NCBI GenBank assembly: GCA_022414725.1
Contig: CM039462.1
Location: 128,250,469-128,314,468 of the forward strand
Direction: 5' to 3'
Origin: Microglena sp. YARC
Taxonomy: Eukaryota; Chlorophyta; Chlorophyceae; Chlamydomonadales; Chlamydomonadaceae
DNA: 64,000 nt
In this document: positions 31,586 to 42,287 of the stretch, one piece after another
Layout of the letters: the number at the start of each line of letters is the position of its first letter
Position numbering within the stretch: position 1 is the first letter of the stretch
The notes under the pieces: generated by a model
What the model was told of the DNA's origin: nothing
What the model saw: the letters and a program-made list of their open reading frames with translations, nothing else
The model's database searches: none
Position numbers and translations under genes: made by a program

Positions 31586-34500
31586 ATGTGTGTGTGAGTG
31601 TACGAGAGTGTGACTTGCCGTATCTGGTAAGCAGTCGAGATAGCATCGGTGGTGTACACCTTGCCCTTGTATAGATTCATGTGTGTGCACATGTGTGTGT
31701 GCATGTGTGTACATATGTATGTGCGTACTCGAGTGTGTAGTGCCGTACCTGGTAAGCAGTTGAGTAAGCATCGGTGGTATACACCTTGCCCTTGTATAGA
31801 TACATGTGTGTGTATGTGTGTACATGTGTGTGTGTGTGTGTGTGTGCGTACAGGAATGTGTTGTGCCGTACCTGGTAAGCAGTTGAGTAAGCGTCGGTGG
31901 TGTACACCTTGCCCTTGTAAAGATAAACAAGGATAGCCTTGCCAGCAGCTAGCTCCACCACTTGCTTGTCCTTCTTTGCGAAAATCTCAGAGGTCTCTCC
32001 GCAGTCCTTCCAGCCCTAGGGGAGAGAGGGCAAAGGGTGTTGGTGGTGGTTGTAGTGCTGTTGGTGGTAATGGTGATGGTGATGGTGTGGTCCTTCTTTG
32101 CGGAAATTTCTGAGGTCTCTCAGCAGTCCTTCCAGACCTGGGGGAGAGAGGGCAAAGGGTGGTGGTGGTGATAGTGGTAGTGGTGATGGTGAATGGTCGT
32201 AGTAATGGTGATGGTGGATGGGGGAGAGAGGGCAAAGGGTGGTGGTGGTGGTGGTGGTAGTGCTGTTGGTGGTAATGGTGATGGTGAATGGTCGTAGTAA
32301 TGGTGATGGCGGATGGGGGAGAGAGGGCAAAGGGTGGTGGTGGTGGTGGTGGTAGTGCTGTTGGTGGTAATGGTGGTGGTGATGGTGAATGGTGAATGGA
32401 CCTTCTTTGCGAAAATCTCTGAGTTCTCTTCGCAGTCTTTCCAGCACTGTGTATGGTTTAAGGTTTAGGGGTCTCTCTGCAGTCTTTCCAGCCCTGTTTA
32501 GGGTTAAGGGTTTAAGGTTTAGGGGTCTCTCTGCAGTCCTTCCAGCCCTAGGGGAGAGAGGGCAAAGGGTGGTGGTGGTGGTGGTGGTGGTAAAGGCAGG
32601 TTATGGAGGGTGGTGTGGTGTGGTGTTGGTGAATGGGTGAGAGAGGGCAAAGGATGGTGGTGGTCGTGGTTTTGGTGGTAGAGGCTGGTTGTGGAGGGTG
32701 GTGTGGTGGTGGTGAATGGGGGAGAGGGCAAAGGGTGGTGGTGGTCGTGCTAGTGGTCGTGGTGGTAAAGGCTGGTTGTGGAGGGTGTTGTGGTGGTGGT
32801 GAATGGGGGAGAGGGCAAAGAGTGGTGGTAAAGGCTGGTTGTGGAGGGTGGTGTGGTGTTGGTGAAGGGGGGAGAGGGCAAAGGGTGGTTGTGGTCGTGC
32901 TAGTGGTAGTGGTGGTAAAGGCTGGTTATGGAGGGTGGTGTGGTGGTGGTGAATGGGGGAGAGGGCAAAGAGTGGTGGTAAAGGCTGGTTGTGGAGGGTG
33001 GCGTGGTGGTGGTGGTGAATGGGGGTAAGGGCAAAGAGTGGTGGTGGTGGTGGTGGTGGTGAAGGCAGGTTGTGGAGGGAGGTGTGGTGATGGTGAATGG
33101 GGGAAAGGGCAAAGCTTTTTGCTTTTGTTGTTTATGACTAGTTTAGTCAGACCCAGTTCTGACAAGTTTAGTCAGGGCCATGCGTCGCCATGCTGCGACG
33201 GAATGGCGAGGCGTTCTCAAAATAAGAAACATTGGATCTTTGGGCACTAAATCCAGAGGGTGGATCACCTTAGTTTTTGACCTAAACTCTTAGCAGCAGC
33301 ATTACAGTACTGTGGATCTTGGGGCTTATTCACAGTGTTTTTATTTCAGATTTTCCTAGGCAAGGTTGTGTAGCCGGGTGGGCTACTCAACCCTGATTTC
33401 AGAAAAGTTGAGAAGCCCACCGGATTATTCCTACATATGAATGAAGTTATAACGAGGAGTAAAATTTTTGATTTTATATTTTATATATTATATATTATAT
33501 TTTACGAGGGGGGGCAAGGAAAAAGATTTCGTACCGCACGTTCGATATGGATAGAGAACCGCGAGCAATAGTCGATACAAAAAAAATCATGTCGATACAC
33601 CCACGGGCGGCCGAGATACGAGGGGGGGGGGGGGGGGGGGGGGGTCCGACCGTTTTCCCAATTTTATTTGTACCTCGTGTAACTTTCTTGCCAGTGCGAA
33701 TTTTTGAGCGTGACGTACACCACTGAAAAGGTCTCGACGAGAGGAGTACAAATCTAAAGCCGTTAGTTAGTGACACCAAGGGTGTTATTGGTGAATCTCC
33801 TGGAAGGTACATCCAGGCTGGACGCCAGGCTGGACGTCACCCAGACCTTCGCGTCCAGCTTGGAACGAGCGGCAGTTGGGCGGAAAAAGGCGCGCGCGCA
33901 ACGCGTTCTGAATTCCGGTCCCCTACCGTACGAAGTTCCTAAAGCAGTCGAGCCTGGGGTCAAGCACTCGAGCCCCCCCCCCCCCCCCACACACACACAC
34001 ACACCTTCCCCCCCCTCCCCCCCACCCCCCACCCCAAAACACACACACCACCCGAGCCGACCATCAGGCTCCAGAATACAAGTTGAGTAGATCAAGCCAT
34101 GATAATAATGATGATAAAGATAAAAAGACAGATAAATAACGCCTTCAGTCAATTTTCGTGATCTCCTCCTAGGGCGCGGACGACTGCTGAGCGCCCAAGA
34201 AAGTTGTACAAATACTAAAATCTAAATAACTTTGTCCAAACTTGATATCTATAAATTTTGGTTGTATGGTTGGAAAGGCCTTGCCGAGATGATGCTCATG
34301 GACCCCCCTTTCACTAAGTAATACTGTCTGGGTGTCTAAATATGAGGTCTCAAAGAGGGGGAGGGGGGGGGGGGGGGGGGGGGGGGTCCCCGGGGTCAAA
34401 ATGACAACTTCCGAACGTGCGTTTTGCGTATGGCGTTTGGCCATATGAGAGCTGTCCTCCTATGTGGGAGGACTGCTCTTATATGGCCAGATGCCATTGC

Positions 34501-37500
34501 CCTCGGGGGATTATTCACTGGGACCTCTTGAAGGTGCTACGTGTGGCACAAGCACTCAATCATGCTGACGTTTTCGAAAGTGTATGAGCTCCTGAGGGCA
34601 ATGGCATTGGGCCATATGAGAGCTGTCCTCCTATGTGGGAGGACTGCTCTTATATGGCCAGATGCCATTGCCCTCGGGGGATTATTCACTGGGATTTCTT
34701 GAAGGTGCTACATGTGGCACAAGCACTCAATCATGCTAACGTTTAAGTCAATACAGTCATTGTACAGTGCGTATCTTGTTACAGTCAACCAAGTAAATAC
34801 AGTCATTGTACAGTGCGTATCTTGTTACAGTCAACCAAGTCAATACAGTCATTGTACAGTGCGTATCTTGTTACAGTCAACAAAGTCAATACAGTCATTG
34901 TACAGTGCGTATCTTGTTACAGTCAACAAAGTCAATACAGTCATTGTACAGTGCGTATCTTGTTACAGTCAATACAGTCATTGTACAGTGCGTATCTTGT
35001 TACAGTCAATACAGTCATTGTACAGTGCGTATCTTGTTACAGTCAATACAGTCATTGTACAGTGCGTATCTTCTTACAGTCAATACAGTCATTGTACAGT
35101 GCGTATCTTGTTACAGTCAATACAGTCATTGTACAGTACACAATTTGTTTAAGTCAACAAACTCAATAAACAGTGCTTTCTTTCTTCACATCAACCAAGT
35201 CAATAAACAGTGCTTTCTTTCTTCACATCAACAAACTCAATAAACAGTGCTTACCTTCTTCACAACAACAAAGTCTACAAAGTCAATAAACATGCTTACC
35301 TTCTTCGCGTCAACTCACAGGGAAGCAGCAGAAGCAGAGGGAACACCCTGACAGGCCCTCAACTGCCCGTTAGCCTCCCTCGCAATGCCCAACTCCTTCT
35401 TCACGACAACAAAGTCAATAAACAGTGCGTACCTTCTTCACGTCAACACCCTGAGAAGCAGCAGAAGCAGAAGGAACACCCTGCTTGGCCTTCAACTGCC
35501 CTGTAGCCTCCCTCGCAATGCCCAACTCCTTCTCAATCTTCTTACTTAACTTCATGGAGGTGTCCTTAGGCTTGGAGCTGTGGAAGTTTTGGTTTGATTA
35601 GGTTAAGTTTGGTTGAGTTGGGTTGTGTTACATTAGGTTAGGTTTGATTAAGTTAGGTTAGGTTAGGTATGGCCTGGCTTGGTCTGGTTGAGTTCGGTTC
35701 AGTCGGATTGGCCTTAGCCTGCCCGTTAGTCCACTAGCCTCCCTCGCAATGCCCAACTCCTTCTCAATCTTCTTGCTTGGCTTCATTAGGGTGTCCTTAG
35801 GCTTGGAGCTGTGGAAGTTTTGGTTTGGTTAGGTCAGGTTTGGATGAGTTAGGTAGCAGTACATTACGTCAGGTTAGGTGTGGCCTGGTTTGGCCTGGTT
35901 GAGTTCGGTTCAGTTTGGTTGGATTGGCCTAAGGCTTAGAGCTGTGGAAGTTTTGGTTTGATTAGGTTAGGTTTGGTTGAGTTAGGTTGTAGTGCATTAG
36001 GTCAGGTTAGGTGTGGCCTGGTTTGGTCTGGTTCAGCTCGGTTCGGTTCGGTTGGATTGGCTGTTGCCTGCCCGCTAGCCTCCCTCGCAATGCCCCAGTC
36101 CTTCTCAACCTTCTTTCTTAGCTTCATGGAGGTGACCTTAGGCTTGGAGCTGTGCAAGTTTTGGTTTGATTAGGTTAGGTTAGGTTAGATTAGGTTAGGT
36201 TGAGTTATTGTAGGTTAGTTTAGGTTATGTGTGGTTGAGTTAGGTTGTACTATATTAGGTTAGGTTAGTTGTGGTTTGGTTTGGTCTGGTTTGGTTAGTT
36301 TAGTCAGTTTTCTTCAAGTCTGGTTTGGTCTGGCTGAGGTGGGTAAAGTCAGGTCAGATTGATTTGGTGTACTTTGATTTGGTCTGATTTGGTTTAGTTG
36401 AGTTGGGTTAAGCCTGGTTTGGTCTGGTTGAGTTCGGTTCAGTTCGGTTGGATTGGCCTTTGCCTGCCTGCTAGCCTCCCTCACAATGCCCAACTCCTCC
36501 TCTACCTTCTAGCTTAGCTGCATGGAGGTGTCCTTAGGCTTGGAGCTGTGGAAGTTTTGGTTTGATTAGGTTGGGTTTGGATGAGTTAGGTTGTAGTGCA
36601 TTACGTCAGGTTAGGTGTGGCCTGGTTTGGCCTGGTTGAGTTCGGTTCGGTTTGGTTGGATTGGCCTAAGGCTTGGAGCTGTGGAATTTTGGTTTGATTA
36701 GGTTTTCTTTTGTTAGGTTTCCTTTGGTTAAGTGTGGTTTGGTATGGTCTGGTTGGGTTTGGTTGTACTATATTAGGTTATATGTGCTTTGGCTTGGTCT
36801 GTTTTGGTTTGGTCTGGCCGAGTTGGGTTAGGTCGGGTCAGCTTGGTTTAGTGTACTTTGGTTTGGTCTGATTTTGTCTGGTTGAGTTGGGTTAGATCAG
36901 GTCAGGTCAGATTGGTTTGGTGAGGTGTACATGAACACCGGGAGTACACCATGTGACCATGTACATCACATGTACACCGCATGACCATGTACACCACATG
37001 TGCAGGATATTTGCCATGTATACCAGAGGTACTACGTATGACCACGTACATCAAATGCACACCACATGTGCAGGATATTTGCCATGTACACCGGGAGCAC
37101 ACCATGTGACCATGTACATCACACGTACAACACATGACCAGGATTGCTGCCATGTACACTGGGAGTACACCATGTGACCATGTACATCACATGCACACCA
37201 CATGTCCATGTACACCACAGGTGCATGATACTTGCCATGCATACCAGAGGTACTACGTATGACCATGTACATCGCATGTACACCACAGGTGCAGGATATT
37301 TGCCATGTCTACCGGAGGTGCAGCGAATGACAGTGTACGTAAAATGCACACAGTATGACTGTGCACATAAAATGTTCTTGCGAAGTATGACCATGCACAC
37401 CACAGTAAACACCGTGTGATAATTGACCGCATTCACCATGAGCGCCATGAATGCATAGATCTGGGACATGCGGCCATGTGCATCACAAGTACATCATGCT

Positions 37501-37820
37501 GCCATGTACATCACACCATGCTGGTCAAGGGTCGCAGTGACCTTAGTCTAAACCATGTGGCCATGTACACCACATCATCATCATTACATTGCCATCGACA
37601 GGTCACATCACAAGAACACCGCGTTCGGACATGAGCGCCAAGTACGCAGTGCGCAGCGAACTAGTCCAACTGGCGACCATCGCGACAAGAACAGCATGTT
37701 ATCAACGTACCTAACCTTGCCGAATCCTCCGGATTGATTGCATACAATTGTCGATTGGACGCGAGCAACGGACCTACTCTTGACGACAGCGGCCTTGCTA
37801 ATGCGCGAGGCAGCAATCAT
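26305..37820 (-). CDS. PSB33-like plastid protein with ligand-less Rieske fold
   Basis: Predicted five-exon gene: 37820-37711, 35577-35433, 32015-31872, 29304-29203, 26454-26305. Phases agree (2, 0, 0, 0) and the product is 216 residues. Exon 1 (MIAASRISKAAVVKSRSVAR...) is rich in A, S, R, K and V and lacks acids, as chloroplast transit peptides do. Exon 2 is a charged linker (KLSKKIEKELGIAREATGQL). Exons 3-5 form a small beta domain: AAGKAILVYLYKGKVYTTDA, YPLFDAKVYDSTESGRP, VPLDGTIYDLETGK, VELWCPNDGSIVRSVLGALK. Spacing resembles a Rieske domain, and the order Y-K-G-K-V-Y ... G-T-I-Y-D-L-E-T-G resembles land-plant PSB33 (thylakoid protein that stabilises photosystem II and LHCII). The CxH and CxxH cluster ligands are absent, as in PSB33. 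Unlike the plant protein as I know it, no C-terminal membrane helix is visible. Assignment to the PSB33 family is by pattern, not by search. Confidence 0.72.
26455..27545. repeat. GGTGGTAGTAGTTGTGG minisatellite directly at a splice acceptor
   Basis: Imperfect units of about 45 bp (GGTGGTAGCAGTTGTGGCTG, GTGGTAGTAGTTGTGGGGTA, GTTGTTG) fill 1.1 kb. On the minus strand each unit contains CCACCACCAG-type sequence, the same as the real acceptor of exon 5. The 428-residue minus-strand frame rich in T, P, H and N continues into real exon 5 but is repeat-derived. Confidence 0.8.
27637..27880 (+). mobile_element. TA-flanked MITE with GGGA ends
   Basis: It starts GGGACCGCCATGTCATATG and ends ATATCATATCATGTTCCC, flanked by TA on both sides (27635-27636 and 27881-27882). 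The core has TATGATATCATA-type palindromes and AACTTTAGCTTAGTCAGACT. A CA-rich insertion (about 27770-27845) lengthens this copy. TA duplication suggests a Tc1/mariner-type (Stowaway-like) origin. Confidence 0.65.
27985..28400. repeat. 48-bp minisatellite, about nine copies
   Basis: The unit TTGTAAAGAATAATGTGAGG plus GCAGGAAACTATAATTAAAT plus TGATTTAA is highly regular, and AT-rich in a GC-rich neighbourhood. The 175-residue minus-strand frame is a 16-residue echo of it. Confidence 0.85.
28849..29175 (-). mobile_element. TA-flanked MITE carrying an insertion
   Basis: Ends GGGAACGGCAACATGATATC and GATATGCCGGTCCC, with TA at 28847-28848 and 29176-29177. The core AGTCTGACTAGGCTAAAGTT is reversed relative to 27637 and 38948. 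About 29985-bp-scale comparison is not needed: the extra segment is roughly 28980-29155, unrelated to the family, and includes a GTT run (29105-29141) and a G run. Confidence 0.65.
29305..31871 (-). repeat. Intron 3 of the PSB33-like gene, expanded from both edges
   Basis: Donor side: six extra copies of the exon 3 end with donor (minus strand GGCAAGGTGTACACCACCGA to TACCAG|GTACGG) starting near 31130, 31245, 31375, 31490, 31615 and 31738, each joined to a TG/CA microsatellite. Acceptor side: about six extra copies of CTGCAG|TACCCCCTGTTTGA with part of exon 4, between 29395 and 30240 at roughly 110-170 bp spacing. A 60-bp minisatellite (TGCCGTGGCAGGCCTGTGTA) sits between them at 30405-30615. 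Confidence 0.85.
32016..35432 (-). repeat. Intron 2 of the PSB33-like gene, expanded from both edges
   Basis: Acceptor side: copies of the acceptor and exon 3 start (minus strand CTGGAAGGACTGC, GAGACCTC) near 32087-32140, 32401-32450, 32466-32495 and 32521-32552, set in GGTGGTGGTGGT sequence up to 33115. Donor side: extra copies of the exon 2 end (minus strand GACGCGAAGAAG|GTAAGC) near 35304-35400 and a shorter one near 35260, then a 37-46-bp minisatellite (GTCATTGTACAGTGCGTATC) at 34745-35145. Between them, 33130-34435 has no recognised content apart from G runs, and 34439-34735 is a duplicated hairpin. Confidence 0.78.
34439..34735. repeat. Directly duplicated segment headed by a 22-bp-arm hairpin
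   Basis: GGCCATATGAGAGCTGTCCT...GGAGGACTGCTCTTATATGG pairs with two mismatches around a TATGTG loop, at about 34439-34488 and again at 34610-34659. About 100 bp of downstream sequence (CCATTGCCCTCGGGGGATTA) is duplicated with it at about 171-bp spacing. It could be a small foldback element or a cruciform-forming site. Confidence 0.65.
35578..37710 (-). repeat. Intron 1 of the PSB33-like gene
   Basis: Acceptor side: extra copies of the acceptor and exon 2 start (minus strand TTCCACAG|CTCCAAGCCTAAGG to AGCCTCCC-type end) near 35725-35820, 36070-36160 and 36470-36555, with shorter ones near 35935 and 36670, all embedded in TTAGGTTTGGTTGAGTTAGG sequence. 36925-37580 is a minisatellite with CATGTACACCACATGTGCAG. 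The donor is AG|GTACGT at 37710. Confidence 0.78.
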
Positions 37821-38945
37821 GATGGCTTGATTTGGGAAGGGTAAGGGGGCTCGGGGGGTGGGGTAGGGGTAGAGGGCAAGGGAAAGGCGCGCGAGGTGTA
37901 GGGTAAAAGTAGGTTGTGTGGGGTAGGAATAGGGATAGGAGCTGACACTGTGGTCGAGGGTTGCCGAAAGAGTGGTTATGCGACAGATGCAATGAAGATA
38001 GCGGTCAGGGTGTTAGCATGGAAGGATAGGCTGGATGGGGAGGGGGGGCAGCAGCTCGTAAGAAAGGGGGGCGGGGAATGTGTGGACGTTAGGATGGGGG
38101 GGTACATTGTGCACCCCGGGATGTCGGTGACGTGCGCCTGCTGACGTGTGTGTCCGGCGCCCCCACTGCGTGGGGACCAGGGTTGGGAACTAGGGACCAG
38201 GGTATACAAGGTCACGATGGTACGACGTATAAGTCGTACCATAACATATTTTGTGTGTCTATTGGGGTGCCTTTGATGAGCCTCCCCGCTACCATCATTC
38301 GCCTGATTGCGCTTGGGACAAGACCTGAACTGGCCTCCGGCCAAGGCCCATTCAACATTTGGGCCGATTTGGGTGGGACAAGCCCCAAGGGGAAGTATAT
38401 GTAAACCATGCTGAGAAAACTGTCCCTCAACCGTTGTGTTTGAACTTTTGAGATCTCCAGCTTCTGGCCGCCCCCTGAGAAGGCGAAGGATGACTACAGT
38501 ACATGGACAACCCAAAGGGAGGGCAGAACTGATTTTCGACGATCACACAATCCCTTTTTGGGAATTCTGAGGATGCCATTGTGTGCGCCGTAGTGTAAAT
38601 ACCCAGTATCCATATATAATTTCAAGTCTTGCCTCTTATGTATGTGTAACCCAGCCAAGCATCTGAAATCCGAAAACATTACACACACCTGGGAGCCCGA
38701 TGAACCAAAACGGCGAGACACATTAAGAATCGTGCGATCACTGAATCGGGCTTCATAAAATCACTGCACGCCACTCACAGGCGGTTTCACTGAACGAATA
38801 ATCTGGATTAAGTACATGTCATTGTGGTTGTATACTCATATGTACTGTCAAGGATGTAATACACGCACCGACACAGAGCGGTCTATTTATTGGGGGGCAG
38901 ATCTTTTAGTTTTTCTGGATACCGTTGCCCCTCCCGGATTATATG
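37821..38945. other. Region upstream of the PSB33-like gene
   Basis: GC-rich near 37830-38110, then mixed. The promoter and 5-prime UTR of the PSB33-like gene should lie at its left side; no TATA-like element is obvious. A minus-strand frame of 72 codons at 38212-38430 has protein-like composition but no recognised domain and no clear splice context. Confidence 0.4.
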
Positions 38946-38947
38946 TA

Positions 38948-39136
38948 GGGACTGGTATATCATATGGTGTTGACCGAAGGCGAGTATGATATCATATGAT
39001 ATCATACAAACTGCATCATGAAATTGCATACAAATGGCTGATAAATGGCAACTTTAACCTAGTCAGACTTCCAGCATCACATGAAATCATATGATGACAT
39101 CCAGCCATCCAGCATCATACCGGTATTGCCATTCCC
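38948..39136 (+). mobile_element. TA-flanked MITE with GGGA ends, compact copy
   Basis: 189 bp from GGGACTGGTATATCATATG to CCGGTATTGCCATTCCC, with TA at 38946-38947 and 39137-39138. It contains GTATGATATCATATGATATC and CAACTTTAACCTAGTCAGAC. Relatives lie at 27637, 28849, 55401 and, truncated, at 59805-59885 and 62165-62220. Confidence 0.7.
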
Positions 39137-39499
39137 TAATTATATACAATTCTCTTGATTATTGAAGGGTGGGAAATTCCCTTCAGCCCATTTGTGTGTA
39201 TGTTCCAGTCCAGGGGTAGGTCAAATAGGCTAAATATGCCCAATTCGCTACCCCTGGACCATGTCAAAAATGGAAATAAGCAAGAACACGTCTTTTGTAC
39301 TCCACCAGTCCACCCCACTGGGTAACTGGAACATATGTCTCTATCATCAATGCCAGCAATCCCCCAAAGGCATGTGTATGCTCACTCAATGTGACCTGAC
39401 CAGGCTTGTTCAAAGCTCTCTGAGAGTTTACGTGGACGGTAAAAAAAAAATGCATTGCCTCTAGCCCTTTACGCCATTCAAACTAGATCCTAGAAGCCG

Positions 39500-39585
39500 C
39501 TGGATTGTTTTTTGCACTAAAAAGCGCATTTTTTTGTTTTCAAGTGCGCTAAAGCGCTGGCCAATTTGGCCATTTGAAGTACCCT
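39500..39585 (-). mobile_element. Truncated hAT-like MITE (one end only)
   Basis: It holds CACTAAAAAGCGC, AAAGCGCTGGCCAATTTGGC and the terminus TTGAAGTACCCTG. The other end is not found. Confidence 0.55.
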
Positions 39586-39674
39586 GGTCGGGACTCGTGA
39601 GACCCACATCCTGGGGTGAAAATCCTTTCTCAAGTAAAACAAAAATATGAACGTATGTGCGTTGAATGCCCTGG

Positions 39675-40250
39675 GGTTTGTTCGTGTTTACATTTTACAG
39701 TTTCTTACTGCCGAAGACGGCGAGCAGCCAAATTGCTGGCTGGTGCTATGTTGCCAAGTACAAGTTCAAGAATGCCAAGGGGGTGAACAGTGGACACAGT
39801 GAGCGAAGGTAACCTAACATTGTGACCGAGAGGGAACCTGATGTGCTTGTGCTGGTCAGGTCTGAATGTACGTGGGTATTGTTCTGCTCATTCAAATGAA
39901 GGGCGCCTGGAAGAGCGTCCCGAATGAAATGAAATTAATTCCGAATTCAATTGATTTAATATTGTTCTGCTCATTCAAATGAATGTCAGTTACAGTCAAA
40001 GGGTAGCCTACTAGGCTGAAGGGACTTGTCCAACCTCGAATACCGGCAATCAAGACATTTGAATTTTTATTTAATTATGACCTACCTCGAATATCGGCAA
40101 TGAAGAACATTTATTCAAGAACATTAAAAAGTGAATTGTTCGCGTCAGGGTTCGCGTTTACATTTCCCTGGTATTTTTGTTTACTGTCGAAGACGGCGAG
40201 CAGCCACATTGCTGGCTGAAGCTATATAAACCAGTTCAAGTTCAAGAACA
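39675..40250 (+). repeat. Two copies of the GAAGACGGCGAGCAGCC dispersed repeat
   Basis: 39675-39775 and 40135-40250 each run from a TTCGCGTTTACATTT-like start through ACTGCCGAAGACGGCGAGCA and TTGCTGGCTG to an AAGTTCAAG tail. The hexamer-like tail parallels the (AATTTC)n family and suggests a retroposon. The spacer has pieces of the GTAGGCCAAATAGGCT family. Confidence 0.55.
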
Positions 40251-40693
40251 TTTACCGGTATTCAGTTAAAGATTAGCAGGAGGGGCCTATTGAAACTACA
40301 ACGAGCGATGATTTAGTTGTGAACGGCGAATTATAAACCGGCATTTGACGCAGGACCTGGGTTACAGAGAGTAGTATTGTATGTATGTATGCTAAAGTCC
40401 ATGGGTAGGCCAAATAGGCTCAAGGGACTTGCCCAACCGTGAAAGGAAGGGCTTAAAAAAGAAAAAGCATTGATGAACTGAACCCCAAACAATCGTTTTA
40501 CCGTTATATTGACGTCCTGCAAAAAGGTTCTTTTAAGATTAAAATAATCAAGATAATTTAATGTAGCTTAGTGTTAGGCAGCATTCCCTTAATTAACTCG
40601 GGAAACAATCCATCCTCGTACCTCACCAATGCTCAAATAGCTAACTTGGTCTAACGATCATTCAAGTTAATGACAAGTGATATAAGTGATAAT

Positions 40694-40906
40694 TGGCGGA
40701 GCCCCCCCTTCTGCGGGGCGAGAGCCCCCAGGGTTACACATTTGTCCGTCCCTCCGACCAACCAACCAACCGACAAAAAAATTGAAGCCTGACACGTCAG
40801 ACAACTTTCTCATAACTAACTGGCTTCAGTCAGCTCCATCATTGCCACCTGCCGTTCCGTCTCACTCCCTGCCAATTCTCTGCGTCCCTTGCGACGCTGC
40901 ATATGA
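40694..40906 (+). repeat. Dispersed repeat R3, full copy
   Basis: It starts TTGGCGGAGCCCCCCCTTCT with a GC hairpin (GGGGCGAGAGCCCC), continues TTGAAGCCTGACACGTCAG and CATAACTAACTGGCTTC, and ends CCTTGCGACGCTGCATA. Other copies: 44092-44283 (minus), 45349-45475 (minus, shortened), 46588-46740, 47145-47300, 62245-62428. No open frame or Pol III boxes were recognised. Confidence 0.65.
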
Positions 40907-41006
40907 CTAGTTTGCTTAGTGTTAAGTGTTAAGTGATCAACTAAATCAAAAGATTGGCATTGGATTGTGTGCAATCCAATGCCAACTATCTAATCCGCTA
41001 AGTATG

Positions 41007-41490
41007 CTCACTACCATCAGAGGATATCGCATGATCACTGCCATCAGAGGATATCGCATGATCACTGCCATCAGAGGATATCGCATGATCACTGCCATCA
41101 GAGGATATCGCATGATCACTGCCATCAGAGAATATCGCACGATCACTGCCATCAGAGGATATCGCATGATCACTGCCATCAGAGGATATCGCATGATCAC
41201 TGCCATCAGAGGATATCGCATGATCACTGCCATCAGAGAATATCGCACGATCACTGCCATCAGAGGATATCGCATGATCACTGCCATCAGAGGATATCGC
41301 ATGATCACTGCCATCAGAGGATATCGCATGATCACTGGTATGAAAGGATATCGCACGATCACTGCCAACAAAGGATATCACACGATCACTGCCACCAGAG
41401 GATATCGCATGATCACTGGTATGAAAGGATATCGCACGATCACTGCCATCAGAGTATATCACACTATCACTGCCATCAGAGGATACCGCA
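41007..41490. repeat. 27-bp satellite, about 17-18 copies
   Basis: The unit ATCACTGCCATCAGAGGATATCGCATG repeats head to tail without spacers, with a variant unit (GGTATGAAAGGATATCGCAC) near the right end. It runs nearly into the SINE at 41511. The long frames on both strands are nine-residue echoes. Confidence 0.9.
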
Positions 41491-41510
41491 CGAGGGATGA
41501 TATCCACGCC

Positions 41511-41704
41511 CCGATTGGCTCAAAGGTTGAGCAAGTTGAAATCAGGCAGAAGGTGCGGGGTTAGAATCCCTACGGGTGCGCCTTAGTGTTCATGGTCGCT
41601 GTCAATCGCCATGGTAGCACTGTCCTGGTTAAGTAGCAGCCCGTTCTCTACCGCCGTAAGACAAGGCTCCCGTAATCCCACGCCCCACCAGGCGTTATCA
41701 TCAC
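41511..41704 (+). mobile_element. tRNA-derived SINE, near full length
   Basis: A box TTGGCTCAAAGG, B box GGGGTTAGAATCCC, then body (GTCAATCGCCATGGTAGCAC, AAGTAGCAGCCCGTTC) and 3-prime end CACCAGGCGTTATCATCAC. The right end reads into CTGCCATCAGAGGA, a unit of the flanking satellite, so it inserted into that array. Confidence 0.75.
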
Positions 41705-41719
41705 TGCCATCAGAGGACC

Positions 41720-41805
41720 TCGCACGAGGGGACGTGGAATTGAAAGTCGGTGAGCAGCCCAGAGTTGGCCAACGAACCATGTAACCATCCAATCCAACTA
41801 CATTA
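41720..41805 (+). repeat. Uninterrupted copy of dispersed repeat D
   Basis: It contains GCACGAGGGGACGTGGAATTG, GGTGAGCAGCCCAGAGTTGG and CCATGTAACCATCCAATCC. It is the empty counterpart of the next copy, which holds two MITEs. Confidence 0.65.
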
Positions 41806-42101
41806 ACAGAAACAACTATATAAACAGAAACAATGCTACGTGTGTGTGTAATCCAATGCCAACTGTCTAATCTGCTTCGTAGGCTCTATGCAATCCATGC
41901 GTATCGCAGAGACGTGAAATTAAAATGCGGTGATGTCAGAAGGGTGAACTACGAGCACACGGATGCTATATCGTCATCTAGATCTAGATGCAGATATAGC
42001 ATCCGTGTGCCTGTAGTTCACCATTCTGACAATAATGCATGCCCCGGCAGGAGAACGATGATACCCAATGGTCCGGCACACTGCCACTTTGAGGTGAGCA
42101 G

Positions 42102-42287
42102 GAGGGTACTTCACATGGCCAAATTGGCCAGCGCTTTAGCGCACTTGAAAAAAAAAACTGCGCTTTAGTAGTGCAAAAAGCGCAAAAATTGCTTGCAGCG
42201 CCCACAAGGGGTTGCAAAAAACTGCGCTTCAAGCGCAGAGGGGGTCAAAAAGTCAGCGCTCAAAAGTGCGCGCTTTGAATTACCCTG
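42102..42287 (-). mobile_element. hAT-like MITE (GCGCTT family), perfect 8-bp duplication
   Basis: 186 bp from GAGGGTACTTCACATGGCC to GCGCTTTGAATTACCCTG. GTGAGCAG flanks it at 42094-42101 and 42288-42295. Orientation is opposite to the copy at 42326. Confidence 0.85.

Noticed and set aside
30249..31960. Frames of up to 423 residues rich in T/H or C/V
   Set aside because: They read through TG/CA microsatellite and repeated exon-edge copies. Only the part at 31872-32015 is a real exon.
38212..38430. Possible exon with protein-like composition
   Set aside because: No domain, no clear acceptor or donor, and no continuation into neighbouring frames. It is kept only as a remark in the upstream-region entry.
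41007..41490. CRISPR-like array (27-bp units); also the 36-bp and 37-bp arrays at 54625 and 8872
   Set aside because: The units follow one another directly with no unique spacers, there are no cas genes, and the genome is eukaryotic.
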